A DNA stretch of 64,000 bases from Straminergon stramineum (lineage: Eukaryota > Streptophyta > Bryopsida > Hypnales > Calliergonaceae), in the NCBI GenBank assembly GCA_963920665.1, contig OY987269.1:18230501-18294500 (forward strand). The letters are read 5' to 3'. Positions 1-11,957 of this stretch are shown here, in pieces (position 1 is the first letter of the stretch; each line of letters begins with the position of its first letter). The position numbers and the translations under genes are program-made. The notes beneath the pieces were generated by a model, which saw only the letters and a list, made by a program, of their open reading frames with translations, was not told the origin of the DNA and ran no database searches.

Positions 1-2460
1 AAAGAAGAAAACAAAAAAAATGTAGTAGATATTATAAGCACTTGTCTAAGAATTTTGTGTATTTCAATTTATATATATAAAACTATGATGATTTAGAGAA
101 TTTAGTTGTCATATTGATGCTTTTTACAAAGACTTGGTTTTCATTTATATATGTCCCTATTTGAACCCACGTTTTCATTTGTATAAATAAAATGACAACT
201 TTTATTGCAATCATTTTATATTTCCTTTACTTCACTATATGACTAAATTTATTTTCATTTCATTTTAAATAGTTTCATTCACTATATAGAATTTATAATC
301 AATTTAGAATTACTGATGTTTTTCTTCAATAATGTTGAAAGATTTCATATTTTATTTTAATTTTTAAATATCCTGATAAATAATAACAGTAATAAAATAA
401 GAACATTTATCATTAAATAGGAATATATACAATGCATTAAACCTTGTTTAGAATATTTCATTTTTGTATTTTTAAATTATGAATGATTTATTCAATTATT
501 TTGAGAATATTAAAATGATTTATAAAGTGAATTAATTACAAAGATTTTTTGTTCTCATCTTTGTATTTGTTGAAGATCAATGTAATTTTTCAAAGTTTTA
601 CTTATAAACAACTTGTGTGGCCTTGTGCACTTGTCTAAGTGTTTCTTGTGATTTACCTATGTATTATTTTAATTTTTAATTTTTAGAATAATTCATCCAT
701 AATTCAATTCAATTGAAAAACCATACTTTTTACACATCAAAACCAACTGTGCAAAATTGAACTTTGGTATATTTCTACTCATTGAGAGTTTTTTGGAGAT
801 GCCAAAAATAACATTAAAAACTCCTATATTCCATTTTTTTCATAATTTAATTCAATTTAAAGTCTTAAAAATTGCTCACAAATCCATCATATGTCCAAAA
901 GCAACAATATGACATTAATACAAGTCGAGCTCTCTAATGGTATAAAAAAATGACTAGTGTGCATGTAGCTAAGGATATCTCAACAATACATGCAAAACAA
1001 ACTAGAACAAAAGTTACCATTGTATTTTTACTTTTTTTTTATTCAACTTTTACTTGCATACATAAGTGGTTATAAAGGGTGCAAAGCCTCAACACTCTTG
1101 ATTGAGAATGAATCAAGGGTCAAACTCTCTTCTTTAAAGTATTGATGTTAAATTTTTGTTTTTAATTGGTTTAAGAGATCCATTTTTCTTTTCTTCAAAA
1201 TTTCTTTTTATCTCTTCCCCATCTCCTTTTTATTTTTTTTCCCTCCCTCTCACCTTCTTTTTGCCTTTTTGTAATCTAGGAGTAGGTCCCGATGCCCCTC
1301 CCCCCCCCCCCAATTGTCTTGAAATCTAAGGCAACTATAACATTTTTTTTAATTTCAGAAATAAAAATCTCTCTCAAATTTGTACACATTTTCAAATAGA
1401 ATTAGAAAGCCCAAAGCCCCAAAACTGACCAAATAGGATCCCACAAAAAATTTAAAATGTTATATAAGTGTCAATTTTTGAAATTTAACAATTGATATTA
1501 TTACCATAATGCTTAAAAAATCTTAAAAAATTTGGAATCATTCTAATTATTTTGTTTTCTTAAGTATACTAGAGTGAGTTTTTTATTTTTAAAATTGATA
1601 ATAACAAAAAATTGGAAAAAATTCTCTAAATAATCTTCTTTGTTTGTATAGAATGAAGACTAGAAAGGTCCAAGAAAATGTTTTTTTCCATCTCTACTAC
1701 TCCATTCATTGGAAAAACATTCTATTTTCTCCCTTTCTCTATTATATATTTCTCTTATAGCTTTTTAAATTCTTCTTTTATTCAAATTTTGAAAATTCGA
1801 AAATGCAACATATATGTAAACTTCTTATTCTTCAAGATCCTACTTTACAAAGTATTGAGATTTGTTTCACCCAACCAAGAATTTGCCATTGAGAATTTGA
1901 AGAAGATGCATTGTGTCTTTTTGGTCCTTGAGGGATTAAAAGTTACTCTTCTCACTACCACATGTTGCATAATATTTTCAAAGAAAAAAATGAAAATTTT
2001 TTATTATAAATAGATGACCTATATTGCAAAAAAATGCTACATTGTCTTTTAGGAATTAAGAGTATATATGAATTTAGAGAATTGAAGGTGTTTAAAAAAA
2101 TATGAGTAATTTCCATATTAGTAGACATCAATTAAATTTTGTATTGTAAACATGAATAAATTTTTTTAACAATAAATATGTACCAAAATTTTTAACAATT
2201 AACAAGAAATTGGAGATTTGAAGGTTTCGAAGTAAACTTGAATCTTAAGTATAAACATGAATCTTAAGTATAAACATGAATTGGGAGATTTGAAGTTAAT
2301 GAACAAAACATGAATCATATTTACACCTAGAAACAGAAATCAAATTTTATAATTGGAGACATGAATCAAAATTTTAAAACTAGAAACACGAATTAAATTA
2401 ACAATGTAAGTTATAGGCCCATTCGTTTCAATATGCAAGCCAGGCCATCGCATTGATTTG
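1..2460. other. AT-rich intergenic DNA, no gene seen
   Basis: Very AT-rich sequence with stop codons in all frames. The only open frame over 100 codons (1678-2013) is a low-complexity Phe/Ile/Lys-rich run with no recognisable motif. Small landmarks are a pyrimidine-rich tract around 1186-1262, a run of 12 C at 1300-1311, and two tandem copies of a 19-bp unit starting at 2239 and 2258. No transposon ends were recognised. Confidence 0.6.
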
Positions 2461-3388
2461 ACGATTGAATATCAATTATTTACTGTATACAAGGTCTGCA
2501 ACATCCCTGCACTTTTTCTGCTGCCCGGCACAAGTTTGTTGCCCAGAATGGGTGTGCAAACGGGACTCAATGTGTTTGGGTCATGGAAAACAACAACCTA
2601 CAAATTCGAATCCAGGAAGCCCAAAACCTGATTTCCAGGACCACATAATTGCATCTGACCACACCTTGAAACGCAAATAGCCTAGCGTGCAAAAAGTATT
2701 CCATAGAGCCTCACACGCTGGCCTCGCCGAGCTAGGAACTCGCACTGTTACCTGCCAGTTCCACCAGTGTAGCAAAACCAAGGAAATGAACCAAAAGTTT
2801 CAGAACTCATCATGAGGTTGAAAATGTTTAGAGTTTTCACAAATGGTATGTCACCGCGAAGTATCATTGCAAAGGCTACCTGCAGATCAGAAGAGACAGG
2901 ATCACAGGAAGAGTACGTACGTACGTGACATTTTGAATTGCTTGGATTTTTTTCTTTTCTTTCTCCACAAATTGATGTGAGTTCAATTGCAAGGGACACC
3001 GATACAACCCATGCCAGCCAGCAGTTACATACGCCGGCGGCGACAGAAGCCGGGGAGATTGTTGCTTGGATTTGAAGAATTAATTAAAAATGTTAGGCTG
3101 GTCGGTGTGAGGGCGGGATATCGATGACCGGGAGAATTGGGAAACAAACTCAAGTTCGCCGGTGGAAGTCAAACTGCTGGATGGCCCGGCGAAGAGGAGC
3201 AATACTGCAATAACTTAAGGTACTACATGAGAGGAACTGGTCCTTTGTGGTGCGAAAAAAGGAAGAAAATGCATTGGTGGGTTGCTTGCAATTGGGCTCT
3301 TGCACTGTTGGAAAGGGCCATGCTGAGTCGCAGGCTTCCATGCGCCACAGAAGCCGCCAAAAGGTCCAAGAAGAATTCGAGCCATACT
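2461..3388. other. Higher-GC intergenic stretch, unidentified
   Basis: Base composition rises compared with the flanks, and several short overlapping frames of 60-86 codons occur on both strands. None has a recognisable domain or a convincing exon series. A GTACGTACGTACGT run lies at 2913-2926. The stretch could be the remnant of a gene or a promoter, but no product can be supported. Confidence 0.4.
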
Positions 3389-3829
3389 ATTGTATAACCA
3401 GGCAGTGGTCCTCCCCATGCTGGGAAGGTATTATGCCTCCTTAGATGCTTGGGAGGGACTCTTATCAGTTCATGCAAGGATTGGGGTTGGGTGAGCAGCC
3501 ATTAATAAGACAATTTTGTGGAGGGGTCTTCTTTTCAAGGATGCAAAAGGGAACCCTGCCTCATTGGTAAACAATTTATGTTAAATAAAGTCAATAATTT
3601 TTTTTTCTGACATCTTTTACATAACATTGCTAAATTTTGAAGTCTCTCCCTCAAAGACATAACATTAATTGTATAACGAGGCAATGGTCCTCCCTATGTT
3701 GGGAGGGTATTTTGCTTTTGTTGGATTGGGGTTGGTTGAGGAGCCATATATGACAATTTTGTTAACTATAGGGCTCTCCTTTTTAAGCATGCAAAAAAGA
3801 CCCATGTATCAATGGTAAACAATGTTATG
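3389..3829 (+). repeat. Diverged direct repeat, two copies
   Basis: Two similar segments lie at about 3389-3580 and 3668-3829, offset by about 279 bp. Both begin ATTGTATAAC, share a 'ggtcctccc..tg.tgggagg' core and a 'ttggggttgg.tgag' block, and end in a 'TGGTAAACAAT' motif. A related 'attggttaacaat' follows a C-rich run at 3970-4014. This is probably an old transposon-derived tandem duplication; the family is unknown. Confidence 0.55.
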
Positions 3830-4428
3830 CATCCCACTAAGGAAACCTTCCTAGAATACATGTGGGTCCAATTACATTTAATTGTGAGCCTAGGATTGAT
3901 TCGTTGTTTTCTAATGTGGCAAGTGGCGGAATAATTTGAGAAATGTTTGTCCTTTGTTGGGAGCCCATCTCACATTTGAGGATAGCAAAGCCCCCCCCCC
4001 CCCTCCCCCCCCCTAGCATTGGTTAACAATTTTTTGCATCAAAATAAATTTCATTCACTTACTATGTGTGAATAGGGGGAAATAAGTACAAAAGTAGGAT
4101 TACCTTATTGTCAAAGTAATTTCAAGGAAAAAATCTTTTACAATGTGATATTGTCAATTCTTTAACAAAGTCTTGCAGGCAAAGTTTTTATCCAAATTGG
4201 ATGTATGATACACTATTGAATGAATGCTTGAATCAATTCCTTTTCCAATAGTATACCCCTAGTCTAATTTGGAATCAAAGTATAATTTTCAATATTCAGT
4301 ATAAGATTTTGCAAAACAAAAGTGACCTATTGCAAATCAATAGACAATTAACCTCTAAGAACTCCAATGACCATTTTGGGGAAAATGAACAAATTGAAAT
4401 TGTGGTTTCATCTTCCTAACTACATAGA

Positions 4429-5723
4429 TGTCACACCCCTTAGTGACACTTACCACCTTAAGTTCACCTTCTAGTGCTTTCCCAAGCACTTAACCTTTTA
4501 GTGACATCAAAGGTCATGCTCTCCTAACACTGCACTTGCCATACACCCACAATGTTAGGTTCCAATTTAAGTTAAGAGGTTTCCCATTTCTTCGTGACTT
4601 TCAACACTTTCTTTCCAACCCGTAACTCTTACAAGACACTGGGCATGTCATTTGATGACATGGGGCAGAACTTCTATTGATGTCCAAGCACTTTGTAGAG
4701 GCACTACTCCCCACCAGTACTAACCGCCCTTGAATGGGATCCAACTCCCCAATAGGTCCAACCCAACTCATTTTAAAACTCATCAAATGGGATTTATCAA
4801 ACGAGACTTACACCCTAGCCTAATGTAGAGTGAGACACCACCCAACCGGTATCAAGGAGTGCACAAGCACTCTATGGTAACACACAAGCGGTGGTGAGGC
4901 TGAAAGGCTCCAACACTAACTTCACCACCCGGAACTACTTTGGCTCACTTTGGCACCATCCGAAAGGGAGGAGGGAGATCACCTCTTCTCATAGTACTCT
5001 CTGCGGAATTTGGTAGCTTCCCCCCCTCCACATATACTAAAGGTCACCGGGAACCTCCAAGATGCTCCCCATCTTGGAAGACCACTCAATTTCAAGTGGT
5101 ATCCCCAAAATTGAACCCCTAAAGACTCCCAATCTTCCCATCACGATAACTTTATCTCCAAGCTCCAAATCCCAAGTGCAATCCCATTTTTGTTATCTAC
5201 ATTTTTCGTAAATCACCATAGATTATTCACTTTTCCCAATGTGACAAGTATTGAGAGAGTTATGGCCTTCCAAAAATACGAGTCCCCTGGGAGGTATAGT
5301 TCTCCGAGACTCCACCTTCTTTAGATGCCCATAACTTTTAGCTCACAGCTCATCTCCTCATGAGTCTTAACTTTCTAGAAAGCATGCCCTATTTGGCTAA
5401 AAGGAATCCTCCCAAATCTTGTTTCCCACATCCCCATGCCTCAGAACGCGACCAAGACACTGTCAACTTTGAGGAGCTATAATTTTTTACTCCCAATTCG
5501 GATTTCTCGTATTCTTTGAACCCATGGACATGTCTTCTCACAAGCTTTCCAAGCATGTGTGACATGCCCCCTAATTCATCTAGATCAGAGCACTACAACG
5601 CCTTGATTACTCGGGACTCCTAGTCCCCCCACCCCATCTCTTGCAAGGCTTGGGGAGTCACCCTCAACATCCCCCTTGCTCACCTAGGTGGCATGGGCAC
5701 ACTTCTTGATGAAGGTCATGACA
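4429..5723 (-). mobile_element. Solo LTR, family 1, copy A (reverse relative to copies B and C)
   Basis: The segment starts TGTCACACCCC and ends CATGACA, giving the TG...CA ends of an LTR. It is flanked on both sides by the 5-bp duplication ATAGA (4424-4428 and 5724-5728). It is the reverse complement of two other copies in this window, at 28402-29563 and 36793-38075. Shared phrases include the terminal block around 'caaggcttggggagtcacc' and the inner block around 'caccttaagttcacc'. No retrotransposon internal region adjoins it, so it is a solo LTR of about 1.3 kb left by LTR-LTR recombination. The short frame at 4601-4786 lies inside the LTR and is not a gene. Confidence 0.85.
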
Positions 5724-5728
5724 ATAGA

Positions 5729-6640
5729 TGAAAGTTATTCTAATTTATGAAGATACATTATCAAGTTGTTATCCTATCTAAGAGTTGGATTCAATGTTAC
5801 TAGAGTATATATGTTTTTATAAAATTACAAATGTGCAAGGATGTCAAGTGGTCCAATTGCATTGACTTCAGTTTAAAATTAGATTTGCCAAAATGAGGTT
5901 ATAGATCTTAAAAACACAAAAATTTCAAAAAATCACTATGCAAAGAGAACCACATTTCAAATCCATTCCAACAAATTTTAATCAAAAAATGATAATATTT
6001 TGCTTGTAATCAAATTGTGAAGGAATTTTGAAATTTCTCTTCCAAAATTTATAAAAAAAGATTGGTGATAGCAATGGTAAATCTAACCATACAGATGGAA
6101 TCTATAAGTCAAAATCTACAACTTTTATTTGTATAGCAATTCCAAAATATGCTTCCAAATTGAACTTAATAATGTTTTTTCTCAAATCGTCAATTCGAGA
6201 GATGATTTTGGACATTTAGGGGTTAATCACCAAAATAATTTGGTTAGTTCTTATTAAACAAAAACTCCTCAATGCCCATGAAGTTTACCATTTTTTGTGA
6301 TGAAATAGTTAAACTTCTATGTAAAATTTTTGTGAATGTTTTGTCTCCCAATGAGGTTAGCCGACTTAGCCAATGTATAGAAGTGTGGCCTAAACTCACT
6401 TTGAATCAAAGAAATAAAAAGTTCAAAAGCACTCTATTCATCATCTTGAAAGTAGATATCAAATCTCTTATGGATAAATTCAATGAACACCATGATTCAT
6501 TTTCAACTTTAGAGCTAGCACCTCCTCTAATGTTGGAAAATCATTCAAAATGGCTTAGATTTGTGTTGATGACGTGTCATAGCCATGAACACAAACGGGA
6601 TGAAAATCATCCAATCTCTAACTTGAAACTACTGGGAAAT
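5729..6640. other. Intergenic DNA, no supported gene
   Basis: AT-rich sequence. A 203-codon open frame at 6272-6883 runs from this AT-rich DNA across a sharp composition change at about 6640 into GC-rich DNA. It has no recognisable domain, so it is probably chance. Nothing else was identified. Confidence 0.5.
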
Positions 6641-7389
6641 CGGCCGCATCAGGGTTGCCTGCGTGAAGCGAGCGCGCAAGGTGGCCAGAGCCAGTCAGCC
6701 AGCCGCGAGCCATATGGCCTCAACCAACAACAACGACGGAGAACAGCATCCACGAGCACTGTCACTTCATCCATCGCTGCAATTCCATGCCACCCGCCTC
6801 TCACGCATATGCATGGGCAATCCCCCCATCCTCGCTCACCGCTTCCGTTACGCACAGGAATCGATACTACAATTGGGAATTGAGAATTGGGAATCCAATT
6901 CTCGTTGCGCCGTTCTTCTTCTCAACCCGGCCTTCAGCAACTATCGATGGCTTTCGAGTGTGACGTTCTTGGCGAGATTCGCTAACACCCGGAACTAAGT
7001 TAGTCTGTCCTTGTGCCGAAGTCTAGAGGAGAGCATCACGCGGGTACGTGACTGTTAGGTGGCCACTGTTCATCTGACGAAGCATTCACTGCTTTTGAGT
7101 ATTGCGACCGACTCGTGTGGGGATGGTGACTTTTTTGTGTCTAGAATTGAATGATTCAGACAATGGTTATTAGCGTTTGTGGGAAAGGTTGTGGGAAGGG
7201 AGTAGTCACGATTGGGCGTGCGACTTGTGGTGGTATTGAAGCTGGTTGGATTAGGGTTACAGTGGGATCGGGTTGCGTTGTGTGAATTCTGAATAATTTG
7301 GGTTGCGTTTGCAGAGGGTAGCTATTACTGGAGTGATTGTATTGGGGTGTCCGGGAGATTGATCGATTGATGTATGTGTGATTGCAGGA
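6641..7389 (+). promoter_or_regulatory. Probable promoter, 5' leader and leader intron of the CBL gene
   Basis: Composition becomes GC-richer at about 6640. Just before the CBL start codon the sequence reads 'gtgattgcag' (AG at 7386-7387), a good splice acceptor only two bases before the ATG. A leader intron is therefore likely, a common arrangement in CBL genes. A candidate donor is GTACGTGA at about 7044. The transcription start cannot be fixed from sequence. The open frames of 68-118 codons here are not conserved-looking. Confidence 0.45.
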
Positions 7390-10300
7390 ATGGGCTGTTT
7401 CCACTCTAAACATGTTCGAGTGCCGCCGGGTTACGAGGATCCTCACGTTCTGGCTGGGGATACGTCTTGTGAGTCGCTGCTGCCGGGTTTCCTTTGTGTC
7501 AGTTTCCAGCACACTGGTTTCTCCTCTTAGTGTGTGACCCTAAATAATTTACCAAAGTCTCACTATTTTAAATTATTGCAAGCTGGAATAGGATTATAGT
7601 GTAGTGATGATCACCAATTCTTTTGAAGTGACACTAATTTTGCAGGTATCTTTAATTTTGCACCCTCACTAACAATGGGATAAATCAGTTTACTCTGGTA
7701 ATTTCGTTCGCAGTTGTAGCCCATTCTTTTCGGGGATTAATTAGTCCGACTTTAAAAACACCGAGAAAATACTGAAAGTCAGTGCATAAAGAGTGTTCCT
7801 GACTGTGTTTCCACTTCTGTTGTGGTCCAGTCAGTGTGAGTGAAGTGGAGGCTTTGTACGAGCTGTTCAAGAAAATAAGCAGTTCCGTCATCAACGACGG
7901 CCTCATTCACAAGGTGCTTTTCTGAGCTCCTTCTGTCCCTTGGAGCACCCACTTGCTCCATCGTCACTTTTGCTGACCAGGTCTTGCTCCCTCCGTCTAG
8001 AAAGTGTCCTAATTGGACCTCATGTTTTCTAAGCTTGTTTTGAGTAGTCATATGGATGCTTTATTGCGTTCAATTTTATTTAGGGTGATATAAAATTTGG
8101 ATCCAACATATTCAGTGTTCTTCATTGATTCAGGTGATATAAAGTTTGGATCCTTCTGAATTTATGCTTTCCACATTATGGTGATCACCGAAATTGGTAC
8201 CAAATTTTTCAACAACACTGCGGACACTTATTTCTGGATGTAGTTAGTAATTGAATTCCAAGTAGCTTCACCGTAGTCCACGTGTGGAGCTACTCTGATT
8301 GAAAAGGGAATTAATCCGGTTGTCCACAAAATGCATTCAAGCTCGAGTAACGAAGATATTTTTAATTAAACAAAATATGGATCATTGAGGCTAGTCATTA
8401 AGAATTCACGCAACTGAGTTGAGTGAGTTCTGAGCAGAATTTAAGTAGCCTCCGGTGTTTGTCGACCTCTGATAGTTTTGAAATCACTTGTAGTGACCTC
8501 ATTTTGACTGGGCTCGTAAGCCTCTCAGGTAACCCTACTAATATTTCCACAAAGTGTAAATCTTTTGATTATGAGAACCTAGGCTTCACTTTGAAAATAT
8601 ACTTCTTAAAGCTTCGATAATCTGGAATCCCCGGGTACGGTGCAGAATCTTCGTACCCAACCGCTAATAATTGTCGTACTTGGGAGCACACAACTCCCTA
8701 GTGCTACTGTAATTTATTACCTTGCTTAGTACTTGGTACTTCAGGGAAGACAGATGGCTGTGTCTGGTTAGGGTTTGACTGGCTCCCTGGAGGCTATTCC
8801 TATTAAATTTGCAGGTTCCCGACAGCCCCAAATGAGATCCGTAAGCGGGTTTTCCCTTCTAACTAGGCCATCTGTAGATTGAAGAGTTGTACTAAACTTT
8901 ACCATTTTAATTGAAATTTGCTATTTTAGTGGAAGTTCCCTTCTTTTCTTACGTTCATCACTTGAACAGGAGGAATTCCAGCTCGCGCTTTTCAAAAATA
9001 GCAAGAGGGAGAATCTTTTTGCTGATAGGGTAAGTAATCACTGAGCCCGTAGATTTCTTGTGTTTCGGTGTCTTTGTTGTAGCTGAAGCAACGTCATTAC
9101 TTCTGTCACACTTGTTGATTACGCTTTAATTCTTTCTCTCAAGGCTTGCGTAAGCTGCTTTGGAAGAGACCTTCACAATATCTCTTTTACAAATCTGTCA
9201 GAAGAATTCTTCGACTCTCCTCTCATATCCTTTCTGTGGATGATTCTCTGGATTTCCAGATTTTTGATTTGTTCGATGTGAAGCAAAATGGTGTAATTGA
9301 ATTTGGAGAATTCGTGCGCTCTCTCAGCGTCTTCCATCCTGGAGCGCCCTTCGAAGACAAAACTGCTTGTACGTCTCTATATTGAACTTTAAAACTCTTT
9401 ATTTGTAAAAATGGTTGAAATTTCACAAAATTGGCGGTGTTGTGTAGACTGAGTTTTAAGGAACCGTAGCAGTTATTAAGTGACCCGACTGAAGGCTAGA
9501 GCTCATTGAGTTGCCCGATTGAAACTGGAATGAAGCTTAATCTCATGTCTGCAGTGATCCTAAATTTGATAGCTCAAGGTTTTTTCGGCTGCCATAAAAT
9601 CCATGTTTAGGAGCATGCGAAAGTCCTAGTTTTCAAAGTGCTTGAAAGTCCTAGTTTTCAGAGTTTTCAGCCGGGTTTTCAGCCGAACCTTACATCTATA
9701 CATGGTCTAGACTTGAGAGCTCAAGGTTTTAGTTGGCCACCCCTACATGAACTGATTCAGAACCTTGCACCAAACTCACGAAGCACCAAGTGTCCACGCT
9801 AGTGTCAACTCAGAAGTATAGACAAAATTTACTTTTTCAACGGTTAGATAATACTTCATCCATTTTGTGTAGCTCCCGCTGCAAGATCTTGATGACATTC
9901 ATAATGCACCCAGTGTATGCCGCTCCTCTTAAGCATTGTGAGAGAGAAAGGGTCTAACAAGTCTCTGTTACACTTTCTTTAATGGCGCAGTTGCATTTCA
10001 GCTCTACGATTTGCGGAAGACTGGCTACATTGAACGTGATGAGGTAACCCTCCCATGTAGAGCAATTTGATAGATGCTCGACTGGGAAATTTTTTGAACA
10101 TGGTGAACAGCATGTTGAAAAAGAGTTCGAATGCCAGCTAGGATTTGTTGATTTAGTTCAAACATTTGACTAATGAAGGGGCTTCGGATGACAGGTGAGG
10201 GAAATGGTGGTAGCGCTGCTGTCGGAGTCGGACATGAAATTATCTGACGATGTGATAGAGACCATCCTAGACAAGGTGATAAATTGCCAGTGCATTCAGA

Positions 10301-11087
10301 AATTGATAATTTTTGCAACAGATGTGTGCCTAACCTTCTTCTGCATGTTTGGAATTATTCATGAAATTGAATTTAGGTTCCATTTGGACATAGTCTTAAG
10401 CTTACGAATATCCCTTCCAAGTTGCATTCTCAATTGTTTAGAATGTTTCTAGCTCCACGTGCGAAGTCTTATCGTGATTGAAATATTTTTTCATTTCATT
10501 TCCACTATGTTCTGACACTCTCTACAGTGGAAGGCTCACTGTCCCAGTTGCTCTAGAATGTTATGTGAAAAAGCTTGGATCTCTTACTGAAATACAACAT
10601 TACTTCGGTATCTGTGTGCTTGTTGGCAGACTTTTGCAGAGGCTCAACCTAAGCAAGAAGGGAGAATTGATCAGGATGAGTGGAAAAGCCTTGTGGTGCG
10701 GCATCCTTCTCTAATGAAAAATATGACTTTGCCCTATCTGAAGTAAGTGAACCGTAACTTCAATGTGGCCCTTTTCTGTAGACTGAGGGTGGCAAACGCA
10801 CACTGAATACAATGCTACAGTAAAGTTACATCTCATAATTATGTCTTCCTTTGAGAAATCCATCTTAGACTTTGGACATGCATTCAATGTTTTTGGCGCT
10901 CTGGTATGCACCGACTAAATGAATACGAGGTTGACACTCAGTTCTTCTATGTGACAAAATGGTCATATGCATTCTACCGGTGTTGGCCTGTTTCAAAGTG
11001 ACGCTGTTTGTTTGCAGGGACATCACCACCACTTTTCCAAGCTTTGTTTTTCATTCCGAAGTGGAAGATGCTCAAAACGCTGCTTGA
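7390..11087 (+). CDS. CBL: Calcineurin B-like Ca2+ sensor, CBL1/CBL9 type
   Basis: CBL proteins bind Ca2+ and recruit CIPK kinases through their NAF domain to membranes. Eight exons were read: 7390-7468, 7831-7913, 8970-9029, 9260-9368, 9991-10043, 10195-10275, 10630-10742 and 11018-11087. All introns are GT-AG, phases agree, and the product is 215 aa (usual 210-225). The N terminus MGCFHSK carries the Gly2 myristoylation and Cys3 palmitoylation signals of plasma-membrane CBL1/9. EF-hand loops lie at about 43-56 (the 14-residue CBL form), 80-91, 117-128 and 161-172. The C-terminal FPSFVF motif contains Ser201, the position CIPKs phosphorylate in CBL1. EF-4 is unusual: loop positions 1, 3 and 5 are Gln, Lys and Glu instead of Asp/Asn-type ligands, so Ca2+ binding there should be weak. 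The eight-exon layout matches Arabidopsis CBL1. It could be a CBL1/9 co-orthologue; the exact subclade is uncertain. Confidence 0.93.
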
Positions 11088-11846
11088 TGTTGGTCTGCCG
11101 CCCAACGCTCCGTGGTGGAGAGTTTCAACATGGACTCTTTAGAGTGCTTTGATCTTTCTGGTTGAGAAGCCCACGTAGAGTTTGGACAGGTCTGATTACT
11201 CCTTCGATCGGAATTGTTTAATTTTGTAGTTTCTAGGGGAAGCACCCCATCATTCGAAAGTCATTGAGCTTGAAAGGGGATCTGTTGATAATACTCCGGA
11301 TGAATATGAAGTGTACCATTAGAGTGTTATATTGGAAGTGTATGTTGGGGGAAAGGTTAGAGTTGTACTATACAGTACAATATGGTAGAGCCAATCTCAG
11401 GTATAGAACACTCTGGGAAGGTGTGTAACAATATTTAGCTATACAATAGTTATAGGGCAATCGAATCTTGGTGAGCATTATTCATCAAGTTCCAAGTTCA
11501 TAAATTTCTTCTTCATGGATGTCAGTCAAATTAGCACTCCATCTGTGCCACATTATTTATCTTATGCACATTTCTCTCTACCACATATTTTTCTTGTTTC
11601 ATTTTACTTGCTTATTTTGAAAAAATGTCCTTCATCGCATATAAGGAATTGTTGGATGGGGTCACTACTTACCCAATTTCATGTAAACCTGCCTACAATT
11701 TTCATTGATGACCTCCTTTTCATTGCCTTTAGTGTGAGTCTATTGCTTGTCCTGCACTGTAGGGAGGTTTGAAAGGGTGAGCAGTGTTGGTGATGTATTT
11801 GACCTCAGTGCAATGTCACCAATATGGAGGTTGATTCCATTCAAGC

Positions 11847-11957
11847 AGGGCTTTTTTTTTCGGCAAAATTTTGCCAGATCTGTCAGAATCTGACCACTGT
11901 GAATCTGGCCTGTGCAGTGAAACCAACACAGGGGACACTAGTCCAAAAAAAAGCCCT
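11847..11957. mobile_element. Short MITE-like element, 111 bp
   Basis: The ends form an inverted repeat: AGGGCTTTTTTTT on the left, and its complement AAAAAAAAGCCCT on the right. ATTCCAT occurs near both sides (11834-11840 and 11959-11965), but not flush with the left end, so a clean target duplication is not proven. It has no coding capacity. It may be a non-autonomous DNA transposon of unknown family. Confidence 0.4.

Noticed and set aside
2641..2790. tRNA-like stretch on the minus strand
   Set aside because: A few stem-like matches are present, but no full cloverleaf, no T-loop consensus and no anticodon arm could be formed.
6272..6883. 203-codon open frame upstream of CBL
   Set aside because: It spans an abrupt AT-to-GC composition change, has no domain and overlaps the likely CBL promoter and leader.
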